The translations under genes were made by a program, and so were the position numbers. Of a stretch of 20,439 nucleotides of DNA, positions 13,874 through 20,439 are shown piece after piece. The DNA lies in the IMG/VR virus record IMGVR_UViG_3300036770_000008, positions 1-20,439 of that record; one strand, 5' to 3'. The notes beneath the pieces were generated by a model. That model ran no database searches, was not told the origin of the DNA, and saw only the letters and a list, made by a program, of their open reading frames with translations. Origin of the DNA: a virus. Every line of letters starts with the position of its first letter. Position 1 is the first letter of the stretch.

Positions 13874-15348
13874 TGACGCCACAGGAATTCTACGGGCAGT
13901 TCTTCCCCTACGCTCAGGCGGTTTCACAGCGCACTGGCCTTGACCCTCGCTTGGTCTTGGCTCAGGCAGCGCTTGAAACAGGGTATGGCCGAAGCGCGCC
14001 TGGCATGAATTACTTTGGCATCAAGTCGCACGGCCGTGCTGGCGGGCAAACCTTGCAAACCTCTGAGTTTGAGGGCGGCCGGATGGTCAGCCAGCCAGCG
14101 TCTTTTCGTGGATATGGAAGCCCCGAACAGTCCTTCCAAGATTATGCCGACTTTCTTTTGACCAACCCGCGCTATCGCGGCGTGCTGTCGGCGGTTGGCA
14201 TTGAAAACCAGATCGCTGAAATGGCAAAATCTGGCTACGCGACTGACCCGCAATATGGCACTAAATTGGCTAGTATCGCTAGCAAGTTTGACCCGAATGC
14301 TGCGCCTATTATCGGTGCGGACGCATTGCGGGCTATCGGCAAAGGGCCGTCTGAAAACATAACGCGGTCAACGAAACAGGGTGACAGCATGGAACCGATC
14401 ACGCAGCCGCAACAGCGCCAAGGTTTGCTTGGCGGCTTCTTTGGCCCAGAAGGCCGCGACGCACGAGCCAGGCTCGCGATTGGCCTTGAAGGCATGACGC
14501 TAAACCCAAATCAGGCGCTGATCGGGCAGTTGCAGCAAGGCATCGAAAGCCGGGAAACGGCGCGTCAGCGGAATGCTACTGTTGATTGGCTGCGTTCACG
14601 CGGGCGTGATGATTTGGCTGATGCTCTGATGGCTGGCGCGTCCCCGCAGTCTGTCATGTCTGAGGCTATCCGGCCCGTTGATGTTGACGCGAATGTCCAG
14701 TCATCCACTGCTCTTCCTGACCAATCAGGCGTTGTTCTGACGATGCGTGATGGCAGCGTGCAGGTTCGCACCGTTGGCGGGGAAACCTTGTCGGGTCAAG
14801 CCGCTTTGGATTACGTCCGCCAAGCTCAGGAGCGGTCTGCGGAATACCAGCGCAGCATCTATGCAGCGCGTGAGACTGGAAAGCTTGAAGCTGGGGCAGC
14901 AGCGGCGGCCCCCGGCGAAATTGCTCTGTTCAACACGCTTGAATTCCAAGTCAACGATCTTCTGAATGACCCGTATCTGCCGAACATGCTTGGACCGATT
15001 GCAAGCAGGACCCCAAACATCACCGCAGACGCGGCGCGCGTACAATCAAAGATGGATCAGATTTCTGGTGGCGCATTCCTGCAAGCTCGCCAGTTGCTTA
15101 AGGGCGGCGGTGCAATCACCGACTTCGAAAGCAAAAAGGCTGAGCAAGCGTTTATCCGCATGAATGCAGCACAGAACAAAGAAGATTTCCGCAAGGCAAT
15201 GACTGACTTCTTGGACGCTGCCCGCGCAGGGTTGCCGAAACTGCAAGCGGCTGCGCCCGGCGCTGGCGCAACTGGTGCGGCCCCCGCTGCTCCTGGCCAG
15301 CCGACAACTCGCCTGCGCTATAACCCGGCAACAGGAGCTTTTGAATGA
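13873..15348 (+). CDS. Glucosaminidase-domain virion hydrolase fused to an internal virion protein
   Basis: A 491-residue protein. Residues about 3-142 form a FlgJ-like glucosaminidase domain (PF01832 type): LDPRLVLAQAALETGYGRSA with the likely catalytic Glu35, then NYFGIKSHG, FRGYGSPEQSFQDYADFL and PQYGTKLASIAS. It would cut the glycan strands of peptidoglycan while DNA enters. Residues 173-491 are a second module, with GFFGPEGRDARARLAIGLEG, MTLNPNQALIGQLQQGI, SGGAFLQARQLLKGGGAITD and an end RYNPATGAFE, common in phage ejection proteins. An in-frame ATG at 14389 with AGGG upstream might start the second module alone. ATG overlaps the preceding stop and the stop overlaps the next start. Confidence 0.82.
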   Translation: MTPQEFYGQFFPYAQAVSQRTGLDPRLVLAQAALETGYGRSAPGMNYFGIKSHGRAGGQTLQTSEFEGGRMVSQPASFRGYGSPEQSFQDYADFLLTNPRYRGVLSAVGIENQIAEMAKSGYATDPQYGTKLASIASKFDPNAAPIIGADALRAIGKGPSENITRSTKQGDSMEPITQPQQRQGLLGGFFGPEGRDARARLAIGLEGMTLNPNQALIGQLQQGIESRETARQRNATVDWLRSRGRDDLADALMAGASPQSVMSEAIRPVDVDANVQSSTALPDQSGVVLTMRDGSVQVRTVGGETLSGQAALDYVRQAQERSAEYQRSIYAARETGKLEAGAAAAAPGEIALFNTLEFQVNDLLNDPYLPNMLGPIASRTPNITADAARVQSKMDQISGGAFLQARQLLKGGGAITDFESKKAEQAFIRMNAAQNKEDFRKAMTDFLDAARAGLPKLQAAAPGAGATGAAPAAPGQPTTRLRYNPATGAFE

Positions 15349-17144
15349 TCGAAGTCGAACTTCCAGACGGTCGCATTCTTGAGTTCCCGGCGGGCACCGA
15401 TCAAGCAGAAATGAAGCGGGCCATTGACGGCCTGATGATGCGTGACCGCATCGCAGCCGCCAAGGCTGGCACGCTTGAAATGCAGCCCGGATCGGCAGAA
15501 GCTGCGGCGGCCGCCGATGAGATGGCTATGGCGCAGATGGGTTCAGGGCGCACAATCGGGCAGACGATCTTTGAAAACGTGATCGGCAGCGGCGCTGTTG
15601 ACACGCCCGGCGAACGGCTGGGCGAGTTGATCCGTGGCGGTGGCGCGGCAGTGGCTCGCGGCATCGCCGACGTGCCTGCTATCCCGGTCAATCTTGCCCA
15701 ACTTGGCGCGTCTGGTGTCGAATACGCTCTTGGCATGGAAGAGCCGTCTATGGTTTCGCGCGGTCTTGCGGCCCTGCCAGAAACCCGCGAGATGCTTGCG
15801 TCTATCCCGGTGATCGGGCCGGAAAGCCGCTATGTCGCTCCGGGCCTGTTGGGCGAATACGTCTCGACGGCCGGTGAGTTCGCAGGCGGCGCAGGCGCGC
15901 TTGCTGGGCCCAGCGCCATGCTGCGATACGGTGTTGTTCCCGGTGTTGCCAGTGAGGCCGCCGGGCAAGCTACAGAGGGCACGGCCCTTGAGCCTTATGC
16001 GCGCACGGCGGCTGCATTGGCTGCGCCTATTGCGGCCGGAGCCGCTGGCAGGGCGGCGCAAACAGTTATCAGCCCGTCTGCCGGGCAAATTTCGCCTGCA
16101 CGTCAGGCCGCCGTTGACTTGCTGCGCCGGGAGGGCGTGCAGCCGACTGCTGGCCAGGTTGTCGGCGGCCAAGCCGCTGAGGCTCAGCTTTACCGTGAAG
16201 CTGCAACGACTGCTGGGCGGGCGCGTGCGGATCAGGCCCTTGAGGACTTCACTTCTGCTGTGATGACCCGTGTCGGCTCGCCTGCTGGCACAAAGGCAAC
16301 CGCAGACGCCCTTGAGGAAGCCGCAACCCGGATCGGCGGCGTGTTTGATGATGTGGTCAAGAACGTCAATGTGTCTCCTGACCCTTCTGGGCTAGTTGAC
16401 TTCAGCGCGGCATTGAAAACGTATCGTGACCTTGCCCCGAAGGACAGCGCGCCGCAAATCCTTGAGAACGTCAACAAGCAGTTGGTCAGTGCATTCCGGT
16501 CGCGCAAGCCGATCCCGGCTGAGACAGTCAAGACTTGGCGCAGCACCATTTCAAAGCTGACAAAGAGCCCGGACCAAGCGACCAGGGAAGCAGCCGTTGA
16601 TGCCGTTGAGGCCATTGACGACATGATCGAAAGCGCACTGACGGCCGCTGGCAGGCCGCAGGACATCGCGCGTCTTGGCGAAGCTCGCAACCAGTATCGT
16701 AACCTGCTTGCGATTGAAAGCGCAGCGCAGCGGGCAGATGTTGAGGGCGTCATCTCTCCGCTGGCTTTGCGCACGGCGCTGCTGCAACAGGGCCGCCGTC
16801 GCTACGTCCAAGGCAAGGGCGATCTCGCCCCCATCACCCGCGCCGCGTCTGACATTCTCCAGCCGCTTCCACAGTCCGGCACCTCACCGCGCATCAGTGC
16901 TGGGCAAATTTTCTCTGGCGCTGCTGGCGGCACTGGCGCTGGCCTTGGTGCTGTTGGGATTGGCATTGATCCGTTGACCGCGACTGCTTTGGGGGCAGCG
17001 ACGGCTGCTGCACCTGTTCTGCGCAATCAATTCCTTTCATCTGGCCCCGGACAGCGTTACTTTCAGAACCAGCTTCTTGGAGAGTTCGGTCCGGTCGTTG
17101 ATCAGCGCATGATCGGTGTCCTGCCCGGCCTGCTGGCCCAATAA
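15345..17144 (+). CDS. Large internal virion (ejection-type) protein
   Basis: A 599-residue protein rich in alanine and glycine. It opens IEVELPDGRILEFPAGTDQA, a short N-terminal element frequent in phage internal virion proteins (E.PDG...EFP.GT). Residues about 195-250 are small-residue helical and hydrophobic. The middle (about 260-500) is a helical, charged region with ARQAAVDLLRREGVQPTAGQ and VKTWRSTISKLTKSPDQATR. Residues 520-559 form a Gly/Ala-rich stretch that could insert into a membrane, and the end LLGEFGPVVDQRMIGVLPG closes the chain. No catalytic motif is seen. It probably leaves the head with the DNA. The start overlaps the preceding stop as ATGA; portal follows 11 bases downstream. 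Confidence 0.7.
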   Translation: MIEVELPDGRILEFPAGTDQAEMKRAIDGLMMRDRIAAAKAGTLEMQPGSAEAAAAADEMAMAQMGSGRTIGQTIFENVIGSGAVDTPGERLGELIRGGGAAVARGIADVPAIPVNLAQLGASGVEYALGMEEPSMVSRGLAALPETREMLASIPVIGPESRYVAPGLLGEYVSTAGEFAGGAGALAGPSAMLRYGVVPGVASEAAGQATEGTALEPYARTAAALAAPIAAGAAGRAAQTVISPSAGQISPARQAAVDLLRREGVQPTAGQVVGGQAAEAQLYREAATTAGRARADQALEDFTSAVMTRVGSPAGTKATADALEEAATRIGGVFDDVVKNVNVSPDPSGLVDFSAALKTYRDLAPKDSAPQILENVNKQLVSAFRSRKPIPAETVKTWRSTISKLTKSPDQATREAAVDAVEAIDDMIESALTAAGRPQDIARLGEARNQYRNLLAIESAAQRADVEGVISPLALRTALLQQGRRRYVQGKGDLAPITRAASDILQPLPQSGTSPRISAGQIFSGAAGGTGAGLGAVGIGIDPLTATALGAATAAAPVLRNQFLSSGPGQRYFQNQLLGEFGPVVDQRMIGVLPGLLAQ

Positions 17145-17155
17145 CGGAGATACAA

Positions 17156-19258
17156 ATGCAGCCGAAGAGCCTGTCGGAAGACGAAATCCAGAACACCGTG
17201 ACCAGCGCGGTGCGCGAGGCGGTTGACTTTGTGGAAACCGAAGTCGCGCCGGATCGCATCAGGGCGCAGAAGTATTTCGACGGGAAGTCTGCGGTTGACT
17301 TTGAAGAGGGCCGGTCGAAGGTCGTGGCAACTAAGGTGCGCGACACGATCCGGGCCATCAAGCCCGCGCTGATGCGTGTGTTCTTGCAGTCTGACAAGCC
17401 GGTGGAGTTTGTCCCGAACACCCCGCAGGCTGTCATGGGCGCCGATCAGGCGACCAAATACGCAAAGTATATCTTTGAGCGCAACAATGGTTTCCGCATC
17501 CTGTCTGACGTTTTCCATGACGCCCTCATCAAGAAGGTTGGCGTGGCCAAGGTCTATTATGACGAGGTGCCCGAGGTTCAAATCGACGAATACAGCGATT
17601 TGACCCCGGAACAGCTTGCGTTCATCCAGAACGACCCTGAAATCGAAATCCTGTCGCAGGAAGAAACGATTGTCGCCGAAGGCTTGATTGACGAGATGGG
17701 CATCCAAATCGAGCCCAGGATCGTCACTTACAGCCTGCGCGTTGCCCGCACCTCGATTAAGGGCCAGATCAAAATTCAGAGCGTGGCCCCCGAGGACTTC
17801 TTCGTGGATCGCATGGCCGTCAGCATTGACGACTGCTATGTCTGCGGCCACACCAGCGAAGCCCGTGTCGGCGATCTGGTGGCGATGGGGTTTGACTTTG
17901 AAACCGTCTACAACCTCGCAGGCGCGGCCGATGGCACGGTTGACGACGAGGAAGAGCTGGCCCGCCGTGGCTGGGATGACACCGACGACGACGAAAACGC
18001 AGCCGACCCGTCAATGCGGAAAGTGCAGTTCACCGAAGCCTACATGAAGATGGACATCGAGGGCACGGGCGTCCCGCGTCTTTACAAGTTCATCTGCGCG
18101 GGCAACGATTACGAAGTGCTGGACTATGAGCTTTGCGACTATATCCCGTTCGCTATCTTTGAGGTTGACCCCGAGCCGCACACGTTCTTCGGTCGTTCAC
18201 TGGCCGAGATTGTGATTGAGGATCAGGACGCGGCAACGTCGCTTCTGCGCGGCCTTCTGGACGGGCTGGCGATGGCCAACAATCCCCGCGTCATGGCCGT
18301 GCAAAACCTCGTGAACATGGACGATCTGCTTAACAACGAGATCGGCGGCGTGGTTCGCGTCAAGGACATCAACGCTCTGCGCGAGTTTTCCATCGGCAAC
18401 GCTGCGACGGCCGCCCTGCCAGCCTTGCAGTTCTATGACGAGGCCATCCGCGCGAAGACGGGCGTAACCGGCGCGGCGATGGGCATGGATGCCGACGCGT
18501 TGCAATCGCAAACCGCTGCTGGCGTCAACGCCGCCGTGCAGGCCGCGTCTGCGGTGTCCGAGTTGATTGCACGCAACTTGGCCGAAGGCGGGATGCGGCA
18601 AATGTTCAAGCTCATTGCCCAGATCGCCCGCGCCAACCCAAACCCCGGCGAGATGATGCGGCTTGACGGCCAGTTTGTCCCGGTCGATCCGCGCTCGTGG
18701 ACCAATGACCTTGATCTGGTCACCAACGTCGGCTTGGGCAACAATCGCCGCGAGGACCGGATCGCAGCCCTGCAAATGACCATGCAGACCCAGATGCAAA
18801 TCTGGCAGGCATACGGGCCGACCAATGGCATCGTGACGATGACCGGCATCCGCAACACGCTGGCCGACATTCTCGGCATGGCTGGCATTCACAACGCGGA
18901 TCGCTATTACAACCCGATGAACCCGCAGATCGAGCAGCAGTTGATGGCAATGGCCGCGCAGGCCGCCCAGGGCGATCCGTCTCAGCAGCCTCCGTCGGAC
19001 CCGAACATGGCCTTCCTGCAAGCCGAACAGATGAAGATGTCGGCCCGCGTGCAGGCTGACATGGCCAAGACGCAGCTTGACGCTGAGAAGCTGCGCATGG
19101 AAGATGACCGCGAGCGCGACCGCATGGCCCAAGACCTTGCGATTAAGGCCGCCGAACTTCTCGCTAAGACCGGCGTTCAACTTGATTTGAATGCCATCAA
19201 GCGCGAGCAACAGATGCCGAGGATGCCATTTGTCCCTAATCAAACAGCGGGCTTCTGA
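17156..19258 (+). CDS. Portal protein
   Basis: A 700-residue P22-type portal forming the twelve-fold ring at the capsid vertex through which DNA is pumped and to which adaptor and terminase bind. Recognisable parts are FVETEVAPDRIRAQKYFDG near residues 25-43, VRDTIRAIKPALMRVFL (61-77), HDALIKKVGVAKVYYDE (121-137), APEDFFVDRMAVSIDDCY (211-228), DPEPHTFFGRSLAEIV and GVTGAAMGMDADALQSQTA. An acidic loop lies at 260-285. The C-terminal part (about 590-690) is Gln/Ala-rich and helical, as in the barrel of P22 portals. GGAGAT (17146-17151) fixes the start. It overlaps the following small gene by 29 bases. Unusually, it lies far from the large terminase. Confidence 0.9.
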   Translation: MQPKSLSEDEIQNTVTSAVREAVDFVETEVAPDRIRAQKYFDGKSAVDFEEGRSKVVATKVRDTIRAIKPALMRVFLQSDKPVEFVPNTPQAVMGADQATKYAKYIFERNNGFRILSDVFHDALIKKVGVAKVYYDEVPEVQIDEYSDLTPEQLAFIQNDPEIEILSQEETIVAEGLIDEMGIQIEPRIVTYSLRVARTSIKGQIKIQSVAPEDFFVDRMAVSIDDCYVCGHTSEARVGDLVAMGFDFETVYNLAGAADGTVDDEEELARRGWDDTDDDENAADPSMRKVQFTEAYMKMDIEGTGVPRLYKFICAGNDYEVLDYELCDYIPFAIFEVDPEPHTFFGRSLAEIVIEDQDAATSLLRGLLDGLAMANNPRVMAVQNLVNMDDLLNNEIGGVVRVKDINALREFSIGNAATAALPALQFYDEAIRAKTGVTGAAMGMDADALQSQTAAGVNAAVQAASAVSELIARNLAEGGMRQMFKLIAQIARANPNPGEMMRLDGQFVPVDPRSWTNDLDLVTNVGLGNNRREDRIAALQMTMQTQMQIWQAYGPTNGIVTMTGIRNTLADILGMAGIHNADRYYNPMNPQIEQQLMAMAAQAAQGDPSQQPPSDPNMAFLQAEQMKMSARVQADMAKTQLDAEKLRMEDDRERDRMAQDLAIKAAELLAKTGVQLDLNAIKREQQMPRMPFVPNQTAGF

Positions 19259-19478
19259 AGCCAGATCACTCCTCGCCGATCACGTTTTTCAAACCGTGAT
19301 CGACGAAATCCGCAATGATGCGGTGGGGGTGTTTTTGGACGCAACCTGTGATATAAACAGAGTTGCGGCGGCGCATGAAAGTGTGCGCGCCGTTCAACTC
19401 ATTCTCGACGCCCTCCAAGCGAGACTAGACGCCGAGGCCGTTGAGCTTAAACAGGATCGGGACCGTGCAAACGACTGA
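19230..19478 (+). CDS. Small phage protein downstream of portal, TTG start
   Basis: An 82-residue protein if translation starts at TTG 19230, for which GAGGA lies 7 bases upstream. It then reads SLIKQRASEARSLLADHVFQ, then VIDEIRNDAVGVFLDA and HESVRAVQLILDALQARLDA, mainly helical. This resembles small proteins found between portal and scaffold in several phages (S.LKQRA.EA..LL....F......I...A...FL). The only ATG in frame (19191) would add an unlike, cysteine-containing leader deep in the portal gene, so the TTG is preferred. It overlaps portal by 29 bases and scaffold by 14. The function is unknown. Confidence 0.65.
   Translation: MSLIKQRASEARSLLADHVFQTVIDEIRNDAVGVFLDATCDINRVAAAHESVRAVQLILDALQARLDAEAVELKQDRDRAND
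19277..19302. repeat. Inverted repeat after the portal stop
   Basis: Perfect 8-base arms CGATCACG (19277-19284) and CGTGATCG (19295-19302) flank a 10-base loop TTTTTCAAAC, 18 bases after the portal stop codon and inside the small downstream gene. No T-run follows, so it is not a normal terminator. It might affect mRNA stability, but arms of this length also occur by chance. Confidence 0.3.
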
Positions 19479-20430
19479 TGCAATCGAAGCGGCTGTTGAT
19501 AGCCTGCTTGTTCCTATGAACGACGAAACCAAAGCCCAACCGGAGACGGCGGCAGAGGAAGAGGTCGAAGAGGAAACCGAGGCGGAATATGAGGCCCAAG
19601 AGGCCGAAACCGCAGAGAATTCCGAGGACGACGGCGAAGAGCCAGAAGCCGAGGATGATGAGGATGAGGAAAGCGAAGAAACCGACGCTCCTGAGACGCC
19701 ATCGACCTATTCCGTCAAAGTTGACGGCAAAGAGGTTGAGGTTACCCTCGACGAGCTAAAGCGGTCTTATTCGGGGAATGCCTACATCCAGAAGGGAATG
19801 CAAGAGGCCGCCGCTGTCCGAAAGGAAGCCGAAAGCCTTTACATGACCCTTCAAAACGAGCGACAGCAGTTCCTTGCGACGTTGGAAAATGTGCAACAGC
19901 AAGGGATCATGAAGGCCCCGCAGGCTCCTGACATTCGCATGTTGGACACCGATCCAATTGGCTACATGCAGGAGAAGGCGAAATACGAAGCTAAAGCGCA
20001 AGAGTATCAGGCGCAGCAGCGGCAACTTTACGAGCAGGTCCAGCGCCACAACGCGCTTCAGGAGCAGGCTCGCCAAGTGGAACTGCAAGAGCAGGCCCGC
20101 CGTTTGACTGAGGCCATTCCTGAGTTTGCCAACCCTGAGAAGGCGGCGGCTCTGAAAACGAACCTTGTGCAGTTTGCTTCGAAATACGGGCTTTCGGCTG
20201 AAGAAGTGGCAAGCACAGTCGATGCTCGCCTGGTGCAAGTCTTGTATGACGCTTATCGCTACAATCAGCTTTCAGCGGTAAAGGATAAGGCGAAGAAGCC
20301 CGAACCCCCGCGCAACGTAAAGCCGATGCCGCGTAAGCCCGCGCCTGAGAAAATCGTTCGTGATCGACAGATGAAGGCCGCAAAGAGATCAGGGAAGCCC
20401 GAGGCTTTTATTGATCTTCTTTTCCGTTAA
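19465..20430 (+). CDS. Capsid scaffolding protein
   Basis: A 321-residue acidic-to-basic protein that probably guides procapsid assembly and then leaves. The start is taken at GTG 19465 with AGGA at 19453-19456; a TTG at 19441 would add eight residues but has a site only three bases away, and an ATG at 19516 lacks a site. Residues 25-75 are almost entirely Glu, Asp, Ala and Thr. Then come YSVKVDGKEVEVTLDELKRS with YSGNAYIQKGMQEAAAVRKE, a long Gln-rich helical region (about 110-205), and a very basic C-terminus with RDRQMKAAKRSGKPEAFIDL, as in scaffolds whose basic tail binds the coat protein. It follows portal, and the major capsid gene would be expected next, outside the window. Confidence 0.82.
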   Translation: MQTTDAIEAAVDSLLVPMNDETKAQPETAAEEEVEEETEAEYEAQEAETAENSEDDGEEPEAEDDEDEESEETDAPETPSTYSVKVDGKEVEVTLDELKRSYSGNAYIQKGMQEAAAVRKEAESLYMTLQNERQQFLATLENVQQQGIMKAPQAPDIRMLDTDPIGYMQEKAKYEAKAQEYQAQQRQLYEQVQRHNALQEQARQVELQEQARRLTEAIPEFANPEKAAALKTNLVQFASKYGLSAEEVASTVDARLVQVLYDAYRYNQLSAVKDKAKKPEPPRNVKPMPRKPAPEKIVRDRQMKAAKRSGKPEAFIDLLFR

Positions 20431-20439
20431 CCCAACCCT

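Noticed and set aside
18197-19243. Long minus-strand open frame of 348 codons
   Set aside because: It is antisense to the portal gene, which has clear family motifs, and shows His/Leu/Val-rich shadow composition without a start signal.
1-20439. tRNA genes, integrase, attachment sites or toxin-antitoxin genes
   Set aside because: No cloverleaf-like sequence, recombinase motif or paired small toxin gene could be found by reading both strands.

Overview
This window is one structural and packaging region of a tailed bacteriophage, most likely a short-tailed (podovirus-like) phage or a prophage of that kind. The evidence is the small and large terminase subunits, a head-tail adaptor of the SU10 type, a tail nozzle-like protein, several fibre-like proteins, a run of alanine/glutamine-rich internal virion (ejection) proteins, a P22-type portal and an acidic scaffolding protein. 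The DNA is fairly GC-rich. Together with the protein styles this fits an alphaproteobacterial host such as Rhodobacterales, but the host cannot be fixed from the sequence. No integrase, tRNA, CRISPR array, replication gene, holin or major capsid gene is visible.

Layout: 3-212 is the end of a small unknown gene. 253-289 is a rho-independent terminator, followed by a TATAAT box and the terminase pair (357-1971). Then come a protein with a PARP/ADP-ribosyltransferase-like domain (2004-3479), four very small lysine-rich genes in a stop/start-overlapping chain (3479-4147), the adaptor (4144-4764), and tail and fibre genes (4764-8818) including a 639-residue six-repeat protein and a tail-assembly-chaperone-like protein. 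The nozzle/hub protein (8828-10306), a TNF/C1q-like beta-sandwich protein (10303-10956) and a small GNAT-like protein (10953-11309) follow. One gene lies on the opposite strand: a free-standing HNH endonuclease with an AP2-like domain (11306-11839). A second plus-strand terminator and possible promoter follow, then the internal virion block (11955-17144) with a glucosaminidase-type cell-wall hydrolase domain. The window ends with portal (17156-19258), an 82-residue protein with a TTG start, and scaffold (19465-20430). The major capsid gene would be expected just beyond the right edge.

Apart from the HNH gene everything points the same way. Neighbours overlap by 1-29 bases or sit within a few bases, so the block behaves as one or two late transcription units with translational coupling. 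The order is unusual: portal and scaffold come after the tail and ejection genes instead of directly after the large terminase.

The most interesting points are the PARP-like protein with asparagine where the catalytic glutamate is expected, the chain of tiny lysine-rich genes with a repeated junction sequence, the mosaic six-repeat fibre-like protein, a possible internal start in the hydrolase gene, and the two terminator-promoter modules, one of them next to the inserted endonuclease. No wholly new system can be demonstrated from the sequence alone.
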